Below, piece by piece: positions 40,960-53,264 of a DNA stretch of 64,000 nucleotides; within the stretch, counting starts at the first letter, position 1; each line of letters opens with the position of its first letter. Made by a program: the position numbers and the translations under genes. Where the stretch lies: positions 10,974,001 through 11,038,000 of the forward strand of contig CP075495.1 in the NCBI GenBank assembly GCA_021613535.1, in the 5' to 3' direction. This stretch comes from Adineta vaga (lineage: Eukaryota > Rotifera). The notes beneath the pieces were generated by a model. That model made no database searches, was not told the DNA's origin, and saw only the letters and a program-made list of their open reading frames with translations.

Positions 40960-43610
40960 TTTGACTTTTTTAGTTCGAAGAATTGATCTAACAAAAGAAG
41001 AAATATTTTGAATGAACTTCATTTCATAGAAAAACCCATAATTCTATGCATGCAATAATAGCGTGGTAAAGTCAAGCAACAGATATGAAACAATACTATT
41101 GGTTATATTCATTTAGCATTGAGATGTCGCTCGTTCTAAGTACAAAATTTGAAGAAGATGTTTATGATATCTTTTTAAAAGTTCAACTACTAATGATTTT
41201 AAATCAATAATAGTGAGAATACGTCCTTCGTATAATTTGTTTTTTTACGAGGTACTTAGACAAAATCGATTCGACTGAATAGAATCACTAGACGTTAAAT
41301 ATCAAGGATATTTCCAGATAATCGATTAGCATTCTTCGGAATACATGTACATTGGAATCTATTTCAAGTGCATTTTTGACGAATAATTCATTGCTTGTCG
41401 TTGTCTTTAAGGAACGATCTGCGTGAAGGTTTCCCCTTTTCTAGTCGATTAGAACGTCAGATATGTACTTATAATATAAAATGTGTATGTATGTGTTTGA
41501 CGATTCAAAAGCAAACATTTGATATAGATTTTTATTTGAAAAATACAGTCTTAACTAGACAGATTGTTTCAAATCGTTCTTTATAATTTACCTAAATAAG
41601 TATAAAATTTGTTTTTTTTCTTTCGCAGTAAATGTTTCCTTTTCAAACTTAATAATAACCATTTGTGTTGATTAAATAGGTAAATACAGGTATTGTTTCA
41701 TATCAGTGTTAGTCGATCAATTGATTTATATGTAGTAATTTCACTCTCTTTTTTTGCTTCAATCAACTAAAAGTGTCACCGATGTGTGATATTTTTTTTT
41801 AATTAAAAAGTAATGTTTTTCTTTTTTCTTTCTTCTTTCTCTTCATCCTCTTCTCTTCGTTTTGGTTATGTCTACTTTTCATGATGCACAAAAAGAAGAA
41901 GAAGAAGAAAAAAAAAGCAAACAGTAATTGACTTTATATCAACGTGTTTATCAAATCTATGCTCATTTCAAGAAAATGACTTGTCAAGTATTCGACAAGG
42001 ACATAGTGAATTATATACCTAAGTGTTCTTGTATTGAATGTCAAGAATATCGATCAAGTAGATCTTCAGATAAGAAATAAAGAAATGAATCAAATACTAT
42101 TTGCTTTTTTACTTCCTTTTCTTCTATGATTGGTAACAGATGCATGTATCATTTGATGAAATTTTACTCTTTTTTTTTACTAAAATGAACTCAATCATGA
42201 TGATGATGATGACAATAAGAACACATCTTTCCAATGTTCTTTTGATTAGATATCTTCTGTTAAAAAATAGTTGTTCGATTGATAAACGTACAGATCTGAT
42301 TAGATATGATGACAGTAGGAAAACCTTGTTATCATCACTTTGTCTTGGGTGTCAATCTCATTTGTCTTGTTCCAACGAAGGTTATTTGTATGTCATACTG
42401 TATATCGATCGATCGATCGATATATATGCTTTTCTGAACATTATATCAATTGCTTTTACGGCGACTTGTTTTTTCGCTTCATCAAATTGCAATTGGTTCC
42501 ATTTCAAAATACTTTTTCTGCTCACTTAATTTCTACATTTGTCTGATTAGTATTATTGCTCATTTGCTATTTTTGTTTCTTTTCTTTTACGTAGTGTCTT
42601 CAATGTCAGCAATGTGATGATAAGTATATAAGCATCTTATGTTTTCAGTCAAAATAATAATAGAAAAGAGACTATGGATGAATTTGCTTTGCATATAATT
42701 ATATGTCATCATTGTTTCAGACACAGTGTCTCGTTTTCTTTTAAATACACTTTATATCAATCGCCTGTATGCTTATGCGTGTGTGTGCAGCCTACTGTCA
42801 TTTTCAATGATATATACAAAACACATATTCATGTAGGCAAGTCTAAAGTTTATTCGAGATGACCTTAATACGTATTAATGTTCTCGTTCTTTCTCTTTCG
42901 AATAGATTTCTCTGAGGAAATCGAATAGCACACCTGTTAATAGTGAATAATGGTCACAACCGTTAAGCATATGAATCTATCGAAAAGGGTAAAAAGCTGT
43001 CTTGTATACAAAAAAAAGATGATACAATAGTAGTAGGATGATAATGGCCTTGTTCATAATGTATCTGGATATATATGTATAAATGTATATGTTCGACCTC
43101 GTCGTTTTCATACCTTGACATGTGACAGACCACATATACAGTTAACATGTACAATCATCACTCAACAATCGACATAGCAGGGTCATTGCTAATATCTAAG
43201 TTGTTAAGTCGGAAAACGGATCAGATCGAACATCTGGCTAGAACGGAAATTGAATCTCTTACTCATTTGCTTTTCTTTTTTCTCTGTATACTTATGATAA
43301 TAACTATGAATTGTAATTAGTTCTCATACCGAATGCGATTGATGGTCAAATGTCACTTATTTTCCTACAGTAATGACCGGATATTTGTATGATCAATGAT
43401 TAATTACTTCACTAACTTTATCATATATCGATGTTGTTTTTTTCATATCTATATTAAATATTAATACTTGTCAATAGACATATAGTTTTTTTTTCTTCGT
43501 TCTTTGTATTGTCACATACAATTTTGATGTTGATCTCTCATTAAAACTTTCACAATTGAAAAGTCGCTTTTCAAATAGTCCCCATGTGTCCTATGCTTCT
43601 TTCTCTCTCT

Positions 43611-43631
43611 CATTCATTCATTCATTCATTC
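43611..43631. repeat. (CATT)n microsatellite
   Basis: Five CATT units in tandem. Confidence 0.9.
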
Positions 43632-43724
43632 CATTCTTAATGTCCTTTCAGTGACATACGACGACAACAAATTGTTTCTCCCTCGGTCCGATTGACGCCG
43701 CATTACAGCAATATATTTATATAT

Positions 43725-43740
43725 ATGTGTGTGTGTGTGT
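43725..43740. repeat. (GT)n microsatellite
   Basis: Eight GT dinucleotides following a short TA run. Confidence 0.85.
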
Positions 43741-44176
43741 CGAAGAGTGGCGAGGAAACATTACCATGCAATAACACACAAATGAAGCGAAGGACAGAGA
43801 AGAAGAAAAAAGAAATCACTGAACGATCTGTAAAAGAAAAGAAGAAAGAAAAAAAGAGAATCTCTAATGCCACCAAATAGGTGATTCATTCTTGTGGTAT
43901 ATTCTATGTGAAGAGAGAAGAGAAACAGAAGGGGGAGAGAGAAAAACAGAAGAAACAAAGATTTTTTTATGGGTATGTAATCAAAAGAAAAAACGCTTGA
44001 TGTAGCTCCATTTTGTTTCGATACAGTATATTGATGTCTATAAAAGATAGTGTTAAAGACTTTTCGAAAAGACTAAGCAACAAAAAAGAGTAAGTTAATC
44101 GACTGTTACTAATACTCTCATTTTATTTTCTCGACCGACTAAACGCGATAAACTTATGTGTATACATACACACATA

Positions 44177-44195
44177 TACATATATATATATATAC
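44177..44195. repeat. (TA)n microsatellite
   Basis: TA dinucleotide run flanked by CA-rich and TA-rich sequence. Confidence 0.8.
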
Positions 44196-46257
44196 GTATG
44201 TAATGTATGTACGTAGATGCTTAAAACTTCCTCACATCTTTAGAAATAGCAGTACACTCATCACTAGACATTCTCTTGTCTTCATTGAACACATATGACA
44301 GATTAAGTTACGTACGGTATAGAGCACGTAAAACAAACATAATACATCCGTTCTCATACAACTACGAAACTCTCCTATTCCTTACATTTAGAGAAAGTTG
44401 TATAAACATACACGAACTAGTTATGATTTCCAGCTTGTATATATTATGATATATGATGTATTAGAATAAATAGGTCGTTGTTCAATGACAGAATAGAATA
44501 GGTAATACATTTGGCATCGATTCTTTTTTCTCTTGTTTAGTAATTAGTGTCTTGAACAAGTACGACGATTTTCTCGTCATTAATGATACTTTAAGAAATA
44601 GAGAGTTTTTATCTGAACGAAATAATGATTTTGTACGCCTGTCTCTCTCCTTTTCTTTTCATCGTTTTTTACTTGTAATTTACCGACTATTATGAAAATA
44701 GTCCGTGAAATTTGATTTAAATCAACAATGACACCTCTCATCATACTTATTACTGTTTTTATATGTCTCTCCTTTTCTCTGGTGCTGTCTCGTTTACTGT
44801 ATTATATGACAAATAAAATACGAAATGTGACAATAATAAAGTGCAACTATTTTGATTGTCACCTGTTTGCATATATGTTTTACTCGTTCTTGTCTACTTT
44901 GCATATTTATGCAGTTACAGTTAATCAAAGACTTCCTTTCGCTACGCTTCTTTTGTTGAGTTGTTTTCCTATTTTCGATATGATTTTTGCATCCATTCAT
45001 CTATCTGCTCAACAACTCATACTCTTTACAAATATATATATATATATCCTTTCGGTTAACAAACGAGAATGTTTTCCGTATTTTCTCTCCTTCTCCTTCT
45101 TCTTCTAGCGTTGCCGTCTTCGTCGGCTCGTGTCAAGGACATTGTAGTCCCTTGAGAGAGAATATGCGAGAGCCATTTCCGGAGTGGAAAAGGAAAAACG
45201 TTTTTTCTTATTAAGTCTTTTTCATTCCAATATATCTATCTACAATGATTATAGACAAGAACAAGGTACAGATATCACATTCTTAAAATACGTAGAAATC
45301 AATCATAGTTTTTTTTGTTCGAAAAATTCCTCGCACAATAAAATCAAACATTTTTTATATAAGAAATCTGATGTAAGATTGTCTATCTTAATCTAATATA
45401 GTATGTCTAATAATTCATTAGTTTTTCTTTCTTCGTTTTTTTTCTATTTGAACATATAATAGAGTCCGTCAGTGACTATTACGCGCGTCTGCTTGTCTGT
45501 CTATATCAATCTCTCGGTCAACGCATTGTATATTGATAAAAGCGGTGGTAGTAATAGTATACCCTGAAGGGAGTCGTTGTATTCTTATTTAATTGCCAAT
45601 GCATATACTAGCAAGTTCATCTCTTTTACTGATGTATAATGTTGAAGAAAATGAGTTCGTATTTATAAAAGAAATTGAGTGAGTAGAAACCTTGTCGTGC
45701 CTTAATGATGATGAATATTGACTAGTGGAACAATAACTTGGTTTTTGTTCACATAAATAATCCAACTGTGCCTTTAGTTCATGCAAGTTACACATCTGTC
45801 GCTTGTAGAAATAAAAACTGTAGACACATGCACAACTATGTTTATATAAGTATGAGAGAACGATGAATCGAGATGAGAAGATGAATAAGATGAAGGCGAA
45901 AAAGAAGAAGAAGAAGAGAGCAAGATATGATTACAAAATTAAATAACCATTCTATTTCTCTCTTTTATCGTCTTGTATAGAATAGCATTCACCAACTTTC
46001 CTTCTCAGTTGCAGTAGTAGTGGCAGCAGCTGAAGAGAGATGAAACGAACCGTACACTAAATACGCTAGACAGAGAGTTCGCAATAACTGTAAAAGAAAT
46101 GCGATAGAAAAAAAAGAGATTACCGAATACTATACAATGTAATTATGATCAAACACTTGTGTGCTTGTGTCATATATGAGGCGTCTGTTTCTATCATCAA
46201 TTTGAACTGATATGTCTATTTTAGATTTCTTTTGAAAAACAATAACAACGACAACAG

Positions 46258-48365
46258 ATGAAATTCAAAGATTATTTAAATTCTCTTGTATCTCGACGTA
46301 AAAGCACTCCATCGACATCAAAGTTTCATCAACCCACAAATAATAAAAACCTTTCTCATGAATCAAATACATCAGCTGATATTCATTATGATATATGTGG
46401 ATATGAAGATATAAATGGAATCGGTAACGAAGATCAACATAGTCGTACACAAATTTTACTTGCTCGTCATGCTGAATTAATTAATACAATTGTTGAAACA
46501 CGATCATCACAAGAGAACACATTTCCTTCATGTGCTCAATGTCGAATTGTTCAACAATCATCCCCAGTTATTCCACCAATGGTACCACTTCCTCTACCAC
46601 CTAAATTTTCGATTGAACCACAAACACCAATTCTTAGTCGTAATTATTCAAGTACATTAGCGACATGTAATCCACGACGTGAATGTCAACAGCAGCAACA
46701 AAAATATTTCTGTCAAGCACCTTTAACTTCATCACAATATTCGACACCAAATCCAAGTGTGAATTCATCAAGTAGTAGTTCATTATGGACAACAACAGCG
46801 AGTTTATCGAAAAAACAACGTTCAAGAATTCGAACTAATCCTTGGATTGGAAATGTTTCGACGAATAATCGAACATCGACTTTTATTGAAACATCCAGTA
46901 TATTGAATAATCATATATTACCAGATCCGTCTCTATCACAGCCTGAATATGGTATTTATGATCCAACTTATCGTACATCACCGTCAGGTATAACACATTC
47001 AGAATCATTTCCGCAAACAACACCAACAGGCAATATTCATGTCATTAAACCTCCTAGTCCTTCTCCGGTTGTTCCACCTCTTTCATCCGTACCAGCACAA
47101 ACGTCTAGTATTATTCTACATCAAAGTGATAGCGGCCATGGGTTTTCTCTAGCAAGTTCACGAGTCATTGATTCATCGTCGTCGTCGTCGTCGTCGTCTT
47201 CTTCCTCTTCATCATCTCCGCCATCGAGTTCATCTTCACCAGATGATACCAGTGCCGATGGAATTATAACACATGATAAACAATCTTATCGACAGAAGAA
47301 ACTTAAAAAGAAAACATCATCAATATCACCTTTACTAAGAAAGAAAAGTCCAAAACGTCATATGAATACAGAGAAAAATTTTTGTTCAAATACAATATCT
47401 TCTGATAGTGGCAGTCTAACAAGACGAACAAAAGGTAAAGTAAATTAATGAAAAGAAAGAATAATTATTGTTGTTATAGTTCGTCAAATACCTGGATCAG
47501 TTGTTGCTCAATATCGTCAACAACGATCACTAGGTAAAACGAAACTAAATCCAATGATATCATCGATTGAACGAAAACATCAAAATCAAGCTTCACAAAG
47601 TTCATCTTCACAATCAATCAATGATCATTTTTCACTTGAATTTGAAGAAATTCTTGAAAATGAACGTTCGTGTCAACAGCGTCAAGAGAAAGCATCATTA
47701 TCATCACCATCGTCAACTAAATTAAGATCACCAGCAAAAAGTCCATTTATACTTCCATTAGATGGTATAAAATATGAAATTATTATTATCATCATCTAGA
47801 TCTCTTGTTTTTTTTCTCAGGTACTTTAACCAAAACAAATTCACGAACAATATTAAAACATATTGAAGAAATTGAAAATGAAATTCGATTAATTAAAAAT
47901 TTAGATCTTGCACATAATGACGACGACGACGATGACGATGATGATCATCATCATAATGTTGAAGATGAATTTGTTTTCTCACCACATGCTTATCCTGAAG
48001 ATGATATTGATTTAGAAAATGAGAGTCATAATGATACGGAAGAAACGGAAATTAAAGATGACAGACAATCTATTTATGATCAAGTTGATCAGTGGGTAGA
48101 AAAATGTTTAACAACAACAATAATAACAAATAAAACAGATAAAACAGCAACACTTCTTCGTACAGAATGTGATCATTTATCGAATACAATCAAAGATTAT
48201 GTTGTATGTGTTTGTCCGAATAATGAACATCAACCAACGACATCAACTGAATCCACACCGAAATTAATGACAGCTTTCTATTTAAGTTCAATACCAAATC
48301 AAACAACAAAACGAACATCTTCATTTGTTGCTGAATCATTAAAACTCGCGAATTTCAGACATTAA
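46258..48365 (+). CDS. Uncharacterised Ser/Pro-rich disordered protein
   Basis: Three exons, 46258-47434, 47480-47764 and 47821-48365, give 668 residues. I do not recognise it. The N-terminus is basic (MKFKDYLNSLVSRRKS). Residues 85-115 have a small CxxC-type pair (CAQC) and a Pro-rich patch. Then comes a long Ser/Thr/Pro region including 15 consecutive serines (47173-47217) and a basic KKLKKKTSSISPLLRKKSPK stretch. The last exon has a predicted helix (ILKHIEEIENEIRLIKNLD), an Asp/His run, and VDQWVEKCLTT. Both splice junctions keep phase 1. It could be a cytoskeletal adaptor or a nuclear scaffold, but nothing decides this. The 5.3-kb gap upstream may contain further 5' exons. Confidence 0.7.
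47173..47217 (+). repeat. Serine-codon trinucleotide run within CDS
   Basis: Fifteen serine codons in a row, mixing TCG, TCT, TCC and TCA. The TCG part is a pure run likely to vary in length. Confidence 0.85.
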
Positions 48366-50098
48366 CTCAAAATTCAAAATCAATACATGAATGTCCTTTT
48401 TAAAAGCGTGACATGAGCAGTATATGTATATCTAGTGTTCTAAATCTAGTTCAGATCAGTATTGAGTTGTTTTCTTTCGTTCGTTTTTTCTTTCTTGTTC
48501 GTTTTCGTGTACGATATATGAATATATCGTTATAAATTAATAATGAGAAATTTCTTATACATATACATATATATATATACTAAAATTTTGTTCGAATGAC
48601 GTAGATGGTGCAAAAAGATATCACGATTCACAGTGAATTATGTCGAGATTTAATCAATGATTTTTTACTTAGATATTTGAGATATATGTAATAGAAAAAC
48701 CCGTTCGTTTTTCTTCATCTAATATTAGCTATTCTAATCATCACTAAAAATGTTCATGTCATCTAAATCTTCATGTGATGAAGCCTTGAATGATTATAAC
48801 ATTACTCAGAAGAATGGTACCGAGAAATGATTAATCAAATGAATGGAAGACTATCACTTATAACTCAATTAGATCTCTCTTCCTTTACTTATAATGTAAT
48901 AGTGAATCATTACGAGTGTTGTTTCTCTTAAAACAAATATTCATAAATACAAAGATAAGTTAAATATTTTACAGTCATAAATAAATTTCTCCTACTTTAA
49001 ACTTCTCTCTATGTGTGATACATAATTGAAATCGTATTATTCTTATCCACTGCTTGACTCATGATTTTACAATAATCTTGTTGTAAAACATAGAGCACAC
49101 AAGTACTCATATCCATCTACAGGCAGTCATATGAAGCAGTAAATGATTCACATACAACAATAATAATCAGCCATATTAGAAGAATGATTAGATATCAAAC
49201 GGAATAAAAAGATTTCTATTTGAAACGTACTAGAAGTCAAAAACTGAATTATATGAAGATCGAAAAACAACCATGAGAAATGATTTGTGCTTTAAGTAAT
49301 TAAAAATGCACCTTGATATAAGCAAAGATTCTCTATTGATAAGCAACTTAATGTTATTTTTGTCTTTCGCATATATATACCAACGTTAACTTAAAAATGC
49401 AATAAATATGCGATAAAAGAACTACTATTCAGAATACCAAATAAGTTTTTTCGTGCATCTATTCATTTACTTTTTTCTTCTTCTACTTATACATACATTT
49501 GTACAAGAAAAGTTTTTTTTCCCCTTGAGATGCATTAACTATTTTATGTATGTAAACATCATTACTTTGAATATGTTCTTTTTTTTTGTCAAGTACAGTG
49601 ACATCTAATTTCGATATCGAATAGAAATCGAAATTCAATCCAATAAAATGCAAGTTATTGATCATTGCTGAGCAATCAAAATTCGTTTTAGTTTATAAAT
49701 ATATATTAGTGTCTTTTTCTCGTTTTTACTGTACACATTTAATTGACCTAGACTAGAGAAAGAACAACGAAGTTCTTATCTTCTTTTTCATTTCGTTTCA
49801 ATTGATCATAAACGAGGAATATTCGAATCGAATAGTTTGGCAAACAAAGATATCAGAAAGAAAACGCTTTGATTGATTGTTATTACCAAACATACATAGA
49901 TGTCAAGTGCGATGACAATAATCTCTTTGTAAAGGTGAGAGTAGAAACAAAATGCTATCTTTTTCTTTTGTCCGGATAATTTATATTCAAGTTTCTTTGT
50001 CTTCTTTTTCGACAATCAACTATATAACAATCTCTTTGTCTTAGTATTATTAACAATAGACGAATAGAAAAAACGACGACAACGACAACGACAATATC
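48366..50098. other. Intergenic, no gene seen
   Basis: 1.7 kb of AT-rich sequence between genes on the same strand. No frame with recognisable content. Confidence 0.5.
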
Positions 50099-53047
50099 AT
50101 GATTGTTCTTGAACCATATTCTTCCGAACTTCTATGGATATTAATTGTGGGTTTTATTATTGCATTTGTGTTAGCATTTGGAATCGGAGCTAACGATGTT
50201 GCTAATTCATTCGGTACGAGTGTAGGTAGTAAAGTAATAACATTACGACAGGCATGTATCCTTGCAACAATATTCGAAATACTTGGATCGATTTTAATTG
50301 GTAAGAAGAAAATAAATTTTATTAGAAAATTTATGATTAATAATTTAGGAGCAAAAGTGTCAGATACGATACGGAAAGGGATCATCGATCCAATGTTATT
50401 CGAAGATCCAAAAGAATTAATGCTTGGTCAAGTATCATCATTACTTAGTAAATCAAATAGTGTCAAAGAATTTCTTTTTAAATCATTTTTATTTCTTTTT
50501 AGGTTGTTGTATTTGGTTATTAGTTGCGACATTCTTTAATTTACCAGTCTCTGGTACACATAGTATTGTTGGTGCAACTGTTGGTTTTGCTCTTGTTGCT
50601 CATGGTTCTCGTGGTATCAAATGGATTGAATTTGCCAAAATTGGTATGTAATATAAAAACTAGTAATCAGTTGTTCACTGTATGAAATAAATCTATTATC
50701 AAGGTGGTTCATGGTTTGCTTCACCAGCATTAGCTGGTATCATATCGATTGCTGTTTTTACGTTCATACGAAAATTTATTCTTGAACAAGTAAAAATTTA
50801 TCTATGAATAAAATCGAATAAAATATTGTTTGTTATTAAGAATGATCAATTAAAAGTTGGTCTTCGTTGGTTACCGGCTTTCTATGGTGTTACAATTATG
50901 ATCAACGTTTTTTCCATACTTCTTTCAGCGCCACCTCGTTCGTTATATATATATATATATTTTAATCATTGATTGTAAACAATTTGAAATTGTTAATTTA
51001 GTTTTATATTTTGATCGTATTCCATTATGGGGAAAATTTGTTGCAACAATTCTTGTTGGACTTCTTGTTGGTTTATTTGTAATGGTTTTTGTTAAACCAC
51101 GCATGAGAAAAAGCATTGAAGGTTAGATACAATAATCTTCACTTTTTGAATATGGTATAAGAAAAGTTTTCTTTTTATTTAGAACTACTAAGAAAAAAAC
51201 AAGATCTTGACAGTCGAGGAGAAGAACCACAGTTGACTAAAACTGACGGACGATTTGAAACTTATACCGGTAAATTTTTCATCCGAGCATTTCATTCTAC
51301 TAATACATTTTTTTATCAACATCTAACATAAAAAACTGAGCAAATGATTGTTTTTTCTGCTCTTGAAATTTGCTCAATGTAAATTATCAAATGATGTAGG
51401 TATTGATTATGATGAATAATTTTAGTAACTCGTTTGGAAAATGTGAATACCAGTGACAAAGAAACACAAATTGATCATATATCAATGTTGAAAGAATTTG
51501 ATTTAATTCGTTATCAACAAAAACATCCCGATCAATTTCGTCCTTACGGTAAGAAAAACGACAAATAAATTGAATCTTAATCTGAATGATTGTTTTAGTT
51601 GAAATGCAACGAATTCGAAAAGATTCCGAAACAATGTCGAATGCAGGTGCAAGTACTATTTCACGTGTTCGCCGTGAAAGTGATCGTTATCGTGGTGATA
51701 ATACTCTATCCGATGTTGGAAGTATTAGTGGTCAACGACCCCTACCAATTGTTTGTGAATTCATTTAAATAAGATTCTCTTCATTAAATTTTGTTTTTTT
51801 AAGAAAACCAAAATCTATCGTCTTCCACAATATACCAATCCAACTAGTGCACCTGGTTCAATTTCAAATGAAAATAAAAGTTTATTATTATCTGCGGGTA
51901 ATCATTTTTCTATCTTTTTTACATATTTATTTGGTGATGGTTAGATATATCTAAATATTCTTTTAGTTTATATGTCCCGTAAGTGAGATATTTATTGAAT
52001 CGATCAATATAAATATATATATAAGATAAAGAAAATTTATTGCTAAAATGATTTCAATCAATTTTTTATGCATTATTGTGCATGTAATTCATATAGGGGA
52101 TTCATATTTGAGAAACAATGTATATTGATATTTTGCTCATGCTCATGCTATATTCTCTTTTTTTGGGCGTGCCTTTAGTTATATCATGAAATGAATTGAT
52201 ATATAATATATAAACACGTTTCTTTTCTTTTGTTTTTGTCTTTGATTAGATGATGATGATAATCTGTCAACAACATCAGGCAATCCACACAGTTCAAATG
52301 GAGAATTAGATGAAGTTGAAGATAAAATGCCGGAAATTCCGGAGAAAAAAGTTTGTTAAAAAAATGAAGTGACGTTTAATATGATTTTTTTTATGTAGAA
52401 AATAATTGACACAACCAATGATTCGATTGAAGTTGCTGGAATTTTTAAATATCTACAAATTCTTACAGCTATTTTTGGTGCTTTTGCTCATGGTGGTAAT
52501 GATGTCAGGTAAGTTTTTGTTTCGAAAGGAAAGTAGTTTGCATTCTTGTTTTTCTTTCAAGTAATGCTATTGGCCCATTGATTGGTCTCTGGTTAATCTT
52601 TGTTGATGGTAGTGTAGCTGCTAAATCAAACACACCACTCTGGGTACTTTTCTATGGTGGTCTTGGAATATCAGTTGGTCTATGGGTTTGGGGTCGTCGA
52701 GTTATTCGTACAATTGGTGAAGACTTGACAAAAATTACACCATCAAGGTAATGAATCTTTACTGTTCGTTTATGAATCATTGACTTTCAATCGTTTGATT
52801 TTCTAGCGGTTTTGTAATTGAAATTTCAACTGCATTTACTGTTCTTTTCGCATCAAATTTATCCATTCCAATCAGTACAACTCATTGCAAAGTTGGTAGT
52901 GTCGTAGCTATTGGTCGTTTTCGTTCGAAACAAAGTGTGGATTGGTCATTATTTCGTAATATTATCGTCGCTTGGGTTGTTACTGTTCCTGTCACAGGTG
53001 GAATTGCCGCAGGTGTTATGGCTCTTCTACGTTTTATGTTTCTCTAA
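50099..53047 (+). CDS. SLC20: Sodium-dependent phosphate transporter (SLC20/PiT)
   Basis: Fourteen exons: 50099-50300, 50349-50447, 50503-50643, 50704-50789, 50841-50937, 51002-51121, 51183-51269, 51426-51548, 51599-51750, 51804-51897, 52250-52350, 52399-52508, 52562-52747, 52807-53047. The product is 612 residues. The two inverted PiT signature motifs are present: [15 protein letters not shown] (about 30-44) and GGNDVSNAIGPL (about 466-477). Ten or more membrane segments surround them, split by a large cytosolic loop (about 275-435) rich in Ser and charged residues. Conserved [13 protein letters not shown] and [16 protein letters not shown] blocks are also seen. PiT proteins import phosphate with sodium at the plasma membrane. 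The length is close to human PiT-1 and PiT-2 (679 and 652). Confidence 0.94.
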
Positions 53048-53206
53048 GATATTCATTTTTTTTGCTTTAATAACCAGTGTGAACAATACGAATTTATTTC
53101 GTCTCTTCGTTTTTTTTATTTCGCTTTTTTTTTAGTATTGAACACAAACTAATATTCTAGAGGCATGATCTTTTCCGATTATCATTTGATAATGTATTAG
53201 CAAATT

Positions 53207-53212
53207 AATAAA
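53207..53212 (+). terminator. Possible poly(A) signal for the phosphate transporter
   Basis: AATAAA about 160 bp after the SLC20 stop and 50 bp before the Ku80 start. Confidence 0.4.
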
Positions 53213-53264
53213 TAATTTTAGATCTTTTCTTTTTTCTTTGAAAAATATTTCTGTATGTTAAATA

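Larger units (their letters stand above)
40960..46257. other. 5.3-kb stretch without a convincing gene
   Basis: The largest gap in the window, between ERI1 (leftward) and the Ser-rich gene (rightward). It holds microsatellites, purine and pyrimidine tracts and several chance open frames of 60-130 codons that carry no recognisable domain, such as 42140-42529 and 44728-45108. It may be regulatory DNA or distal 5' exons of the Ser-rich gene. Confidence 0.45.

Noticed and set aside
42140-42529. 129-codon open frame in the gene-poor block
   Set aside because: Met/Ile/Phe-rich, starting in a T run. No recognisable feature.
44728-45108. 126-codon hydrophobic open frame
   Set aside because: Composition follows the T-rich DNA. 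It contains simple-repeat translation (IYIYIL) and has no domain, splice context or family match.
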